Assembly (NCBI RefSeq): GCF_011947285.1 | Contig: NZ_JAAOZT010000001.1 | Location: 186,001-250,000, forward strand | From: Glaciimonas immobilis | Lineage (GTDB): Bacteria > Pseudomonadota > Gammaproteobacteria > Burkholderiales > Burkholderiaceae_D | Direction: 5' to 3' | DNA length: 64,000 nt | Shown here: piece by piece, positions 48,195 to 56,717 of the stretch | Layout: each line of letters opens with the position of its first letter | How positions within the stretch are numbered: position 1 is the first letter of the stretch | The notes under the pieces: model-generated | Databases searched by the model: none | What the model saw: the letters and a program-made list of their open reading frames with translations, nothing else | What the model was told of the DNA's origin: nothing | Position numbers and translations under genes: made by a program

Positions 48195-48326
48195 TCTGTA
48201 TTCTCCTCAGAATAACCAACGCTAAAAAAGCCGGCACTTTCACACTCAGACTATTGTCATTTGTGGTCATTTGCGACCAACTTTCTTCCACTTTTATAAG
48301 CGGTTGCAGGGTGGTTATGGCTGAGG

Positions 48327-48986
48327 TTATGGTTGCAATCGTTCGCGTTGCCAGACGCCATATTCATCGAGCCGATACACGATCCGGTCATGCAAGCGAG
48401 ATCGCCGTCCTTGCCAAAATTCTACCGTATCCGGAATAAGTTTGTAGCCACCCCAGTTTTTTGGCCGTTGCGGGTGCTCTCCACATTTTTTTTCGGCCTC
48501 CAGAAAACGGGTCTCCAGTAGCGCGCGATTAGCGATAGGCTGACTCTGATCCGATGCGATCGCACCGAGCTGACTACGCAACGGGCGACTGGCAAAGTAG
48601 ACGTCGTTATCTGCCTCCGACACGAGCACAACTTTACCTTCAAACCGCACCTGACGTTCCAGCTCTACCCAGTGAAAGAGTAGCGCTGCGTGGGGGTTGA
48701 GCGCCAATTCTTCACCTTTGCGACTGGCATAATTGGTGAACCATGTGATGCCGCCGGCGTCGAATTTTTTGACCAGAACTATGCGCGATGAGGGCTTTCC
48801 TTCTGCGTTAACGGTGGCTAGACTCATCGCGTTCGGCTCTGGTATTTTTGCCTGCACGGCTTCTTCCCACCATTTGCCAAACTGTGCCATCGGATCGGGA
48901 TCGGTATCCGACCGGGATAAATTTGCATGGCTGTAATCGGTGCGCAGATCAGCGATCGACAACGCTTTGGTATTCTGGTCGCTCAT
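48327..48986 (-). CDS. pdxH: Pyridoxamine-5'-phosphate oxidase PdxH
   Basis: FMN-dependent oxidation of pyridoxine or pyridoxamine 5'-phosphate to PLP. Motifs: EPNAMSLATVNAEGKPSSRIVLVKKFDAGGITWFTNYASRKGEELALNPHAALLFHW, RPKNWGGYKLIPDTVEFWQG and the C-terminal VWQRERLQP. It has 219 residues. Its ATG overlaps the stop of the hemerythrin gene by four bases (ATGA), so the pair is translated together. The pairing is reported because a metal-binding helical protein next to an FMN oxidase is unusual. Confidence 0.96.
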   Translation of the reverse strand: MSDQNTKALSIADLRTDYSHANLSRSDTDPDPMAQFGKWWEEAVQAKIPEPNAMSLATVNAEGKPSSRIVLVKKFDAGGITWFTNYASRKGEELALNPHAALLFHWVELERQVRFEGKVVLVSEADNDVYFASRPLRSQLGAIASDQSQPIANRALLETRFLEAEKKCGEHPQRPKNWGGYKLIPDTVEFWQGRRSRLHDRIVYRLDEYGVWQRERLQP

Positions 48987-49519
48987 GCCAACATTCCTCT
49001 GCGGCGTTGCATGGCTGTTCCTAACTGGGACATTTGTGCCGGACTAAAGATGCGTTTTGCCATGGGTGCAATCCAGGTTTCTTCCTTCTCCATATGGGCC
49101 AGATACAGGCTGGAAAAAAGCGTGACATCAGCACTCGAAAGTAGCGCAGTCTGACCGTCCTGAATCGCAGCCAGTTGTTCTTCCAGCCTGGTCCACAACT
49201 GTCCCATCTGCAAATGCTCGCTGACGATTTCCGGGCCTAGCCTGCGCAAGACTTCCGCGTCGTCATCTTTGGCGGTCGCAGTCAGCATCGGAAATAAATC
49301 CTGTTCTTCATCTTCATGGTGATGCGGTGCAGATTTACTGAAATAGCGCAGCACCGCGGTCGCCGCCTGTTGCGCCTCATCGTCCGCGCCATGTTCCGGC
49401 AAATGTGCCCGCAACCGTTCCAGCGTTGTCAGTTGTTTGCGGATGCGGTCGTGACAGTGTTTTAGTACGGCAATCGGCTGATCGAAATCCGGCGCTGCGT
49501 CGAAAAGGGGCTTGTCCAT
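48983..49519 (-). CDS. Hemerythrin HHE domain protein
   Basis: Four-helix non-heme diiron protein of 178 residues. His ligands are visible in LKHCHDRIRKQL, APHHHEDEEQDLFPML and YLAHMEKEETWIAPMAKRIF, in the HHE pattern. Such domains bind oxygen or nitric oxide or buffer iron. It is directly upstream of and coupled to pdxH. A ribosome site (AGGATAAATATG) precedes its start. Confidence 0.92.
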   Translation of the reverse strand: MDKPLFDAAPDFDQPIAVLKHCHDRIRKQLTTLERLRAHLPEHGADDEAQQAATAVLRYFSKSAPHHHEDEEQDLFPMLTATAKDDDAEVLRRLGPEIVSEHLQMGQLWTRLEEQLAAIQDGQTALLSSADVTLFSSLYLAHMEKEETWIAPMAKRIFSPAQMSQLGTAMQRRRGMLA

Positions 49520-49895
49520 ATTTATCCTGTGAAGGTCATAAAACGAAATTTATAATGGCAGATATTGCGCAGAGCAATTCTGCTATTAGAACACTTCTCC
49601 GGAGTCAGCGTAAACACGCTGAACGCACTGAAAATACCCGACCTTGCAGAAAGTGCATTAAAACCACATTTGGCTGCCCGGTTACAATGCCAACGTCAGA
49701 CTGTCTACGTGGAAATACATTCAGAAGAATGGTTCGGTAAAATAGACGACATAGCGAGAATCTGGCGCTTGGGGTTAAGTGCTTCCGCATGGTGCTTAAT
49801 CTTAATGGCGTTGCCTTACGGGGCGTGCCGAGCTTGCAGTCATTACTTATGTTGTTTATTTGATATCTATTATTTTACTCTTTTTGTAAGAACTT
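49520..49895. other. Intergenic region before tcdA
   Basis: 376 bases. An open plus-strand frame at 49565-49939 has no recognisable domain and no ribosome site. No hairpin or promoter stands out. Confidence 0.4.
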
Positions 49896-50822
49896 ATGTC
49901 CTCATCTGTCCTCCCCGCCCAGATTTTATCCGCTGCTGATGCAGTCACCGAAGATAACATCGATTTTGACCGTCGCTTTGGCGGTATCGCACGGCTCTAT
50001 GGGGCACCTGCGCTGGCAGGTTTTCGGCGGGCAAATGTATGCGTAATCGGCGTCGGCGGCGTCGGGTCGTGGGCGGTCGAAGCGCTGGCCCGCAGTGCGA
50101 TTGGTAAGTTAACGTTGATTGATCTCGACAATTTGGCCGAATCCAACGTCAACCGTCAGATTCACGCGCTTACCGCTACCCTCGGGCAAGCAAAAGTGAC
50201 TGCTTTAGCGGATCGCATCAAGCAGATTAATCCGTATTGCGCAGTCACAGAAGTCGAGGACTTTATTGCCATCGACAACGTGGACCAAATGCTAGGCGGC
50301 AAGCATTTTGATTACGTTATTGACGCCATCGACGATGTCCGCGCCAAGACTGCGGTGATTGCTTATTGCCGGGACCATAATATACCTCTGATCACCATTG
50401 GCAGTGCTGGCGGCAAGGTCGACCCTACCTGTATTGAAGTGCGTGATTTAGCACGTACCGAGCAGGAGCCTTTATTGGCAAAGGTACGCAAGCTGTTACG
50501 GTCGGGACATGGTTTTCCGCGCGGTGAAAAAAGTAAATTCGGTATCGATGCTGTGTTTTCAACTGAACCATTAAGGCTGCCGATCAGTCCAGTCTCAGCT
50601 GCGACTTCAGACGCAACAAATGGCAAGGTCGCCGCTGCCGTCAGCGCCCCTCCCAGCGCCTCTGCAAGCACCTCTGTTACCGGCCTGAACTGCGCAGGTT
50701 ATGGTTCAGCGGTGGTCGTTACCGCGACCTTCGGTTTCGTCGCTGCGGCCCATGTTTTGCGCAAACTGGCCGCCATTGCGGACTTGAAGGGCGCGCTAGT
50801 GAACGAGGTCGTGGCGAGCTGA
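49896..50822 (+). CDS. tcdA: tRNA threonylcarbamoyladenosine dehydratase TcdA
   Basis: ThiF/E1-like enzyme forming cyclic t6A at tRNA position 37. Nucleotide site VCVIGVGGVGSWAVEALARSAIGKLTLIDLDNLAESNVNRQIHA is clear, then NVDQMLGGKHFDYVIDAIDDVRAKT. A region of about 28 residues (SAATSDATNGKVAAAVSAPPSASAST) is rich in Ala, Ser and Thr and lies where relatives have a short loop before the last conserved segment NCAGYGSAVVVTATFGFVAA. It looks like an expanded linker. Together with Sua5 (41842) this covers two steps of the same modification. Confidence 0.94.
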   Translation: MSSSVLPAQILSAADAVTEDNIDFDRRFGGIARLYGAPALAGFRRANVCVIGVGGVGSWAVEALARSAIGKLTLIDLDNLAESNVNRQIHALTATLGQAKVTALADRIKQINPYCAVTEVEDFIAIDNVDQMLGGKHFDYVIDAIDDVRAKTAVIAYCRDHNIPLITIGSAGGKVDPTCIEVRDLARTEQEPLLAKVRKLLRSGHGFPRGEKSKFGIDAVFSTEPLRLPISPVSAATSDATNGKVAAAVSAPPSASASTSVTGLNCAGYGSAVVVTATFGFVAAAHVLRKLAAIADLKGALVNEVVAS

Positions 50823-50883
50823 GTCAGGGAAGCACTCTAGTGGTGTTGAAACACTGCTGACAAACAACTGCATCCCGGTCCGA

Positions 50884-51405
50884 TTAATAGGTTGCCGTCG
50901 CGATAACATTGTCTGTATAAACCGCCGCTTTGACAAATGTTTGAGCGGAGGGAATGCGTGCATAGATCGTATTTGTCGTTTGCGCAGCGGTCGCCACTAC
51001 GGGAAGCGGTGCAGTACCTGAAGTATTATCCCGGATCACTGTGCGGCCCATGTCGGCGTAGAGCGAATAATTCAGATACGCTGCCAGGGCACCTCAACTG
51101 GAAAGTCGGCGAAGTGGCGCCGCATCGGTGGATCAATTACTGCCGTTCAAACATTGTCCTAACGTAATAATAGGAGCGGAACCCACCGTGCACGTGGTAG
51201 TCACGCTGCCCCGTCACGTCTTGATTGGTAGTTGCGTTGGCGGCCACCGGATCGTATGTCGTTGTAATGCCTTGTGCGGTAATGGTGCAACTGTTAACGA
51301 GGGTCACTGTATTGACCATGTTGGATGTAGCGGTTGCCGCATTAGCGCTTGTACAGGCTGTGGGCACCGCTATAAGAAGAATGACACCCGGTAATATTTT
51401 TTCAT
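50884..51405 (-). pseudogene. Spore coat protein U (SCPU/Csu-type pilin) pseudogene
   Basis: The reverse strand, read across four lesions, gives a near-complete SCPU-domain protein of about 174 residues. From ATG at 51405: signal-like region (LPGVILLIAVPTACTSANA), then TLVNSCTITAQGITTTYDPVAANATTNQDVTG, then VTTTCTVGSAPIITLGQ, STDAAPLRRLSS, LNYSLYADMGRTVI, and the ending VYTDNVIATATY with TAA at 50884-50886. Lesions: one A missing in the AAAAAA tract just after the ATG; one extra base in GGGGCAGC; and two in-frame TGA stops (before STDAAP and before GALAAY). It is a gene in decay. Intact relatives are secreted pilins of chaperone-usher systems; no usher or chaperone is nearby. Confidence 0.85.
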
Positions 51406-51756
51406 TATGTTCATCTTCGCTTGATGTTGCAGGGAAATTATTTTATTTAGTTTATTGCTCGTTAAACACCGTCCTGCTTGCGCTTTTAACTTTTTTCCGG
51501 GACTCATTCTGTTGCGTAGGATTAATAAAGCAATAGTTTCTTGCGGTTAATAACCCAAGGCCGGTTGTATAACTTTGAAGAACAAAGCGTAAGGATGAAG
51601 ATATATTTAAAAATGCAGGAACAATTGGTGGGAGGTGAAGGAGTTAGTACCGACCCTTTGGCGCGTTCTTTTTGCGGCATCGTAATGTGCGGGTCCAGGC
51701 GTGTTTTTTTCGAAGATATGTTTAAAAATTATTTTTTTGTTCATCACCAAGTTTGT
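51406..51756. other. AT-rich region between the pseudogene and the LysR gene
   Basis: About 350 bases. The plus-strand frame at 51541-51885 overlaps the LysR gene and is a shadow. No other feature was found. Confidence 0.4.
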
Positions 51757-52650
51757 TCAAACGATGTCGGTTTGGATAAAAAGCCAGTCTCGGAACGATT
51801 TAATTTTCCGGCTGTTAGCGCGCGCCGCTCGATAACACACAAAATGCATTTCTCGTATGAGGGGTCGAAACGTGGTTGTCCCTAGTTGCACTAATTCCCC
51901 GCTGGCAATCTCCTGCCGCGCAAGACGTGTACTTTCCAGAGAAACGCCCAAACCGTTTAACGCCGCAGATATCGCCAGCGAGCCGCGATCAAATGACAGG
52001 CGTGGTCGATCTGGGAGTGTCAGGCCATGCAGGTCGAACCAGTTTTGCCATGTCACAGGACTGAGTTGAGAGTCGATTAATGTGAAACCGGTCATGGCGT
52101 TGATGTCAATCTCGGCACTCCCTGTGAGTAGCTTCGGCGAGCAGAGCGGTGCAATAACCTCAGTTCCCAACGCTTCAATGGTGACGCCCGAGCGTGCCTT
52201 TGCGCTGCCATACGCGATGGCGATATCGATCTCTTCATGCTGAATCAAATCGATCGGATCCGCACTGGATGACATGTGAATAGTGATCCGGGGAAATGCC
52301 TGCATGAACTGGGGCAGGTGAGGGCCCAGCCATTTTGAGGCAAAACTTGGCGTGCAATGCACTGCAAGGGACTCGGTCTCTTCCGGCAGGCTGATGTCAG
52401 CACAGGACGACTCGATCAAATCAAAGGCGCGCGATAAGCCGGACAAGAGTTGCGTGCCGTCGGGCGTCAATTCCACACGCCGCGTCAGTCTGTCAAATAA
52501 CGGTTTGCCGAAATAAGCCTCCAATCCATGCACCTGATGGCTGATCGCCGAGGGCGTTAGGTGCAACTCTTTTGCGGCGAGCGCAAAGCTGCCCTGCCTG
52601 GCGGCAGATTCAAAGGCACGTAACGCAAAAAAGCTAGGAAGTTTTCTCAT
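51757..52650 (-). CDS. LysR-family regulator, GcvA-like
   Basis: DNA-binding regulator. The N-terminal HTH reads FFALRAFESAARQGSFALAAKELHLTPSAISHQVHGLEAYFGKPLFDR, a GcvA-like subgroup, with a periplasmic-binding-type effector domain behind it. The start is placed at MRKLPSFF (52650), about the family start; ATGs at 52674 and 52677 are also possible. It is divergent from the class II aldolase gene (52904), which is its probable target. The effector is not predictable. Confidence 0.88.
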   Translation of the reverse strand: MRKLPSFFALRAFESAARQGSFALAAKELHLTPSAISHQVHGLEAYFGKPLFDRLTRRVELTPDGTQLLSGLSRAFDLIESSCADISLPEETESLAVHCTPSFASKWLGPHLPQFMQAFPRITIHMSSSADPIDLIQHEEIDIAIAYGSAKARSGVTIEALGTEVIAPLCSPKLLTGSAEIDINAMTGFTLIDSQLSPVTWQNWFDLHGLTLPDRPRLSFDRGSLAISAALNGLGVSLESTRLARQEIASGELVQLGTTTFRPLIREMHFVCYRAARANSRKIKSFRDWLFIQTDIV

Positions 52651-52903
52651 GATATATAGGTGAATTGGATTCATCATTCGTGAAAAGGTATCGTTTGTCA
52701 AGACGCTTTGTAAGTCCGATGATGTATCCAGTCATTGACAAGGCGGAAGGATCGCCGTCGACAAGGCGCAAGACGTTGTAAAGACGCGCCGTAAAGTCGT
52801 TATTCAGTGCGGAACATCAAACAAACTGGACTTATCAAATAAAAGTAATACTAGAAATGCGGTACAAAAATACTGCATCCAATCAAAAAACGAGGAGAAC
52901 ACC

Positions 52904-53716
52904 ATGTCAGAAGTTATCGAGCGCGTATCGCTTTATCAGCCTAAACAAAAGGGGCTTAAATTTCCGAGTATTCCCAAATTTGAGACGCACGCACAAGAGC
53001 GTCAGCATCGCAAAGAAAGACTTGTAGCATCTTGCCGTGCGTTTGCGGTGCACGGTTTGGATTACGGTTTCGCCGGTCACCTGACGGTGCGCGATCCGGA
53101 GTTTCCTAATCTGTACTGGACCAATCCGATGGCGGTCCATTTCTCTCAGGTCAAGGTCTCCAATCTGATCCTTGCCGACCATAAGGGGGAAGTAGTTGAA
53201 GGCGATTACGCATTGAATCGTGCCGGGTTTGTGTTGCATTCGGCGGTACATGAACTGCATCCGGAAATCATTGCCATGTGCCACGCGCACACCATCTATG
53301 GCACCGCATGGGCGGCGACCGGACGTATGCTGGACCCGATCACGCAAGATGCGGCGGTCTTTTTTGAAGACCATATCGTCATCAACGACGAGGCCGGTGC
53401 TGTCGCGGTAGAAGAAGGTGCAGGCTACTCGGTGGCGGGCCAATTTAAAGACGTCAAAGCAGTGATTCATCAAAATCACGGCTTGATGACGGTCAGCAAA
53501 CACAGTATCGAATCCGCAGCGTTCTGGTTTATCGCGCTCGAACGCGTCTGCCAACAGCAGTTGCTGATAGAAGCCAGCGGGATTAAACCGACTATGGTGA
53601 CACCGGATCGTGCGCGCTACAGCCGTGAACACGTTGGTAGCCCGTATATCGGATGGCTGCATTTTCAGCCGATCTATGAACATCTGGTCGCCACCCAACC
53701 CGACATGTTCGATTAA
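52904..53716 (+). CDS. Class II aldolase/adducin family protein
   Basis: Zinc-dependent lyase-like enzyme of 270 residues. Metal-binding histidines lie in IAMCHAHTIYGTAWAATGR (His-x-His) and AVIHQNHGLMTVS, as in L-fuculose-1-phosphate aldolase relatives; YGFAGHLTVRDPEFPNLYWTNP is the conserved N-terminal part. Ribosome site GAGGAGAACACC. Such genes in Burkholderiales often act on hydroxy-acid or sugar-acid substrates. Neighbours are a divergent LysR gene and an MFS transporter 213 bases on, so the trio may take up and cleave a small organic acid. The substrate is unknown. Confidence 0.9.
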   Translation: MSEVIERVSLYQPKQKGLKFPSIPKFETHAQERQHRKERLVASCRAFAVHGLDYGFAGHLTVRDPEFPNLYWTNPMAVHFSQVKVSNLILADHKGEVVEGDYALNRAGFVLHSAVHELHPEIIAMCHAHTIYGTAWAATGRMLDPITQDAAVFFEDHIVINDEAGAVAVEEGAGYSVAGQFKDVKAVIHQNHGLMTVSKHSIESAAFWFIALERVCQQQLLIEASGIKPTMVTPDRARYSREHVGSPYIGWLHFQPIYEHLVATQPDMFD

Positions 53717-53765
53717 TGGGTTTGATGTATTTTTGTTTCATTGCTTTGTCATAAAACCGCAGTAG

Positions 53766-53805
53766 TCAGGTCTGGTAGTGCGCACAGGACGCATACCAGA
53801 CCTGA
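53766..53805 (+). repeat. 12-bp perfect inverted repeat (hairpin 1)
   Basis: TCAGGTCTGGTA and TACCAGACCTGA flank a 16-base loop. It begins 50 bases after the aldolase stop and is the first of three stacked hairpins before the MFS gene. ATAATAAAAA follows, not a T-run. Confidence 0.75.
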
Positions 53806-53830
53806 ATAATAAAAACTGCCGGGAGCCCGC

Positions 53831-53860
53831 AGGGTTTGTAGCCGAATGTCCGTAAACCCT
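53831..53860 (+). repeat. 7-bp perfect inverted repeat (hairpin 2)
   Basis: AGGGTTT and AAACCCT are separated by 16 bases. The second of three hairpins between aldolase and MFS genes. Confidence 0.6.
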
Positions 53861-53872
53861 AGAGGGCCCTGA

Positions 53873-53902
53873 AACTTGGAAAAGCATCCGCTTTCCCAAG
53901 TT
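53873..53902 (+). repeat. 13-bp inverted repeat (hairpin 3) before the MFS ribosome site
   Basis: AACTTGGAAAAGC and GCTTTCCCAAGTT pair with one mismatch around ATCC. It ends about 27 bases before the ATG at 53930. Could attenuate or protect the transcript. Confidence 0.7.
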
Positions 53903-53929
53903 ATAAGTTAAAAAAACTGGAGACAATAC

Positions 53930-55267
53930 ATGGTCACAACAACGGTCGACGCCACTGGCGTGGGCGTCAATAATCCTACGCTCGATTTACAGGGCAATAC
54001 CAGGACCGATTCACAAACTTACGCGCAGGTCATGTGGCGTCTGATCCCTTTCCTGTTCCTATGCTATGTTTGTTCGTACATGGATCGTGTGAACGTGGGT
54101 TTTGCCAAACTACAGATGATGAGCGATCTCAACTTGAGCGAAGCTGTCTACGGGCTTGGCGCAGGGATGTTTTTTGTCGGCTATTTGCTGTTTGAAATTC
54201 CTAGTAACCTGATCATGCAAAAGGTCGGCGCGCGCTTGTGGATTGCGCGCATCATGGTCACCTGGGGCGTGATTTCCGGCGCGATGATGTTCGTTACGAC
54301 GCCGACTAGTTTTTATATCATGCGCTTTATTCTTGGCGTAGCAGAAGCGGGCTTTATTCCTGCCATATTGCTGTATCTCACCTACTGGTTTCCGGGTTCG
54401 CGACGCGGCAAGGTGACGGCGCTTTTCATGACGGGTATTCCGATGTCGGGCGTGATCGGTGGACCGGTGTCAGGCTGGATTTTGCATGCGATGAGCGGAT
54501 CTCACGGCTTGGCAGGCTGGCAGTGGCTGTTCGTGCTGGAAGGCATCCCGACGGTAATACTGGGCGTTATGGCGTACTTTTTTCTCGATGATAAAATTGC
54601 TGACGCCAAATGGCTCTCGCCTGGTCAGCGCAAGATGCTGGAAAAAAATCTGACAGCGGATCAACAAGGCAAAGCGTTACATTCGCTACGCGACGGATTT
54701 ACTAATCCCAAGGTGTGGTTGTTGAGCTTCATCTATTTATTTTTCACAATGGGATTGTATGGCGTCAGTTTTTGGCTACCGACCATCGTAAAAGCCAGCG
54801 GCGTGGCCGACCCACTCAATATTGGCTTGCTCACCGCTATTCCTTATGCCGCTGCCACGGTGGCGATGATCGTCGTGGGACGTAGCTCAGATAAGCGCGG
54901 AGAGCGACGCTGGCATCTTGCGCTGGCCGGTTTTGTCGGTGCGTTGGGTCTGTTGTTTAGTGTGATGTACGCGCAAAACACCGTGATCGCGATGGTAGCG
55001 TTGACCTTCGCAACGATGGGGATCATGAGCACGATTTCGCAATTCTGGGTATTGCCACCGACGATTCTGGGCGGCGCTGCAGCTGCAACCGGTATTGCGC
55101 TGGCCAACTCAATTGGTAGCGTCTCCGGTCTGATCAGTCCTTATCTGCTCGGATGGGTCAAGACTGTCACTGCGAGTACCAACAATGGGGTGCTGGTACT
55201 GGCGGCCAGTCTGGTCATTGGCGGACTGCTGGTATTCACTATCCCCGCAAAGCTGGTTAATCGGTAG
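53930..55267 (+). CDS. MFS transporter, anion:cation symporter (ACS) family
   Basis: Twelve-span permease of 445 residues. FLCYVCSYMDRVNVGFAKLQMMSDLNLSEAVYGLGAGMFFVGYLLFEIPSNLIMQKVGARLWIARIM is typical of the ACS family (phthalate, tartrate, glucarate importers), and the start follows ACTGGAGACAATAC. It lies after the class II aldolase. Import of an organic acid is likely; the substrate is not shown by the sequence. Confidence 0.92.
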   Translation: MVTTTVDATGVGVNNPTLDLQGNTRTDSQTYAQVMWRLIPFLFLCYVCSYMDRVNVGFAKLQMMSDLNLSEAVYGLGAGMFFVGYLLFEIPSNLIMQKVGARLWIARIMVTWGVISGAMMFVTTPTSFYIMRFILGVAEAGFIPAILLYLTYWFPGSRRGKVTALFMTGIPMSGVIGGPVSGWILHAMSGSHGLAGWQWLFVLEGIPTVILGVMAYFFLDDKIADAKWLSPGQRKMLEKNLTADQQGKALHSLRDGFTNPKVWLLSFIYLFFTMGLYGVSFWLPTIVKASGVADPLNIGLLTAIPYAAATVAMIVVGRSSDKRGERRWHLALAGFVGALGLLFSVMYAQNTVIAMVALTFATMGIMSTISQFWVLPPTILGGAAAATGIALANSIGSVSGLISPYLLGWVKTVTASTNNGVLVLAASLVIGGLLVFTIPAKLVNR

Positions 55268-55342
55268 TCTGTAAAGCACACTGTTACCGAATAACGCCGC
55301 AACATAGCAATTAGCAATAGAAGCTGGCGCAAAAGCGTCACA

Positions 55343-55382
55343 ACAAAGGTCGCCCGGCGTTATTGTCGTGTGCGACCTTTGT
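55343..55382 (+). terminator. Rho-independent terminator after the MFS gene
   Basis: Perfect 11-bp arms ACAAAGGTCGC and GCGACCTTTGT with an 18-base loop; CATTTTTG follows. About 75 bases beyond the MFS stop. Confidence 0.8.
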
Positions 55383-55576
55383 CATTTTTGCATCGTTATT
55401 GCCTGTGTTTATTGAACGTGTTTGTTGTTCGTAAAACGTCGGCGGTCTACTTTTTACAGTAAAAGACGTTCTTGGACAGCACAAGGAAGTGCGAGAAGTA
55501 CAAAGAAGCAAACCGTTAAAGCGCAGAGTCCTCTACAATTCCGCCATATAAGTGGAACGAGGAGCGTCTTTTGGCC

Positions 55577-56476
55577 ATGAACTTTCATCAGCTGCGTTGC
55601 TTTCACGCGGTTGCCCTGCACGGCAGCTTTACGGCCGCTGCGCGCGCGTTGTTTGTCGGACAGCCCAGCATCACCACGCACGTGAAGGCGCTCGAACAGC
55701 GCTTTGGCGTAGAACTATTTTCCCGTCACGGCCACAATGTCGAACTGACCGATACAGGTCAACGTCTGCTGTCGATCACGCACCGCATTTTTACGCTGGA
55801 AACCGAGGCCGAAGAAACCTTGCGCGCCGCCGGCGGTCTGCTAGAAGGTCGCATCCGGATCGCCGCTTTCGATCCGGTGCAAGTCACGCAAATGGTGGTC
55901 GCCTTCGGCAAGCGTTATCCCGAGGTACGCGTGTCCGTGGCTTTCGGAAATTCCGGCGAACTGAGCGGCAGCCTCCTGGAATTACAGGCCGACATCGCGG
56001 TACTCCCACGCTTGGGCGATAAGCGCTTTTTTTCGGTCCCTTATCGACGCGCCAAAATCGCCTTGTTGGTCGGCACCAGCCACCCATGGTTTGATCGCAC
56101 CGATATTCATGTGGAAGAATTAGAGGGGCAACGCATCGTCACGCGAGAAAGCGGCTCGATGCAGCAAAAAGTCTTCGACGATTATCTGGCAGAATGCGGC
56201 GTCAGCGTCCGCCGCGTTTTAGAAATCGATAGTCAGGATGCGATCCGTGAAGCGATTGCAGCCGGGGTCGGCGTGGGGATCGCACTGGACGCGATATACC
56301 CGGACGCGCGGCTCAGAATTTTACAAATCGCAGAAGCACCGATGTTCATCGATCTGGAACTAGCCTGCCTGGCAGAGCGCCGCGAAGCGCCCGTGATTAA
56401 AGCGTTTTTTGAGGTGGTCAATGATTTACGTAATGACCTTGATTGCGTGCCGCAGGGTAGTGTGCTTGGGGCTTGA
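55577..56476 (+). CDS. LysR-family regulator
   Basis: LysR DNA-binding protein of 299 residues from ATG 55577. HTH: MNFHQLRCFHAVALHGSFTAAARALFVGQPSITTHVKALEQRFGVELFSR. A TTG at 55571 is in frame and sits at the usual spacing from GAGGAG, so the start is unsure by two codons. The effector domain resembles CysB/aminoethylphosphonate-type relatives only loosely. No divergent partner; it may act on the MFS-aldolase unit upstream or on the ThiE-like gene. Confidence 0.88.
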   Translation: MNFHQLRCFHAVALHGSFTAAARALFVGQPSITTHVKALEQRFGVELFSRHGHNVELTDTGQRLLSITHRIFTLETEAEETLRAAGGLLEGRIRIAAFDPVQVTQMVVAFGKRYPEVRVSVAFGNSGELSGSLLELQADIAVLPRLGDKRFFSVPYRRAKIALLVGTSHPWFDRTDIHVEELEGQRIVTRESGSMQQKVFDDYLAECGVSVRRVLEIDSQDAIREAIAAGVGVGIALDAIYPDARLRILQIAEAPMFIDLELACLAERREAPVIKAFFEVVNDLRNDLDCVPQGSVLGA

Positions 56477-56717
56477 TTTAGTAGAATGTATTTCAGAAAT
56501 AGTGTCATCAAGCGATCACGATACTCTCGGCCTTTTGGTGCTGCTAAGTGACTTAACAAATTCGTCGGGGGCGGCGAATATATCTAGTACATCTATGCGA
56601 AGAAAAATTCGAAATTATCTGGCGTTGGTAATTTTTTCGTTATAGCGGTAATCATACCTTTGGGCGCGCTCTATATACTTTGACTAGCAGCGCTTCCTGA
56701 AGCTCGGAAAAAAGAAC

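Noticed and set aside
49565-49939. 124-residue plus-strand frame before tcdA.
   Set aside because: Cys-rich, non-protein-like, overlaps the tcdA start and lacks a ribosome site.
51541-51885. 114-residue plus-strand frame.
   Set aside because: It runs antisense into the 3' end of the LysR gene; a shadow frame.
52907-53698. 263-residue minus-strand frame opposite the class II aldolase.
   Set aside because: Antisense shadow of a clear plus-strand gene with zinc-site motifs.
55552-56022. 156-residue Arg-rich frame across the LysR gene at 55577.
   Set aside because: High Arg and Gly content is a GC-shadow of the LysR HTH gene in another frame.
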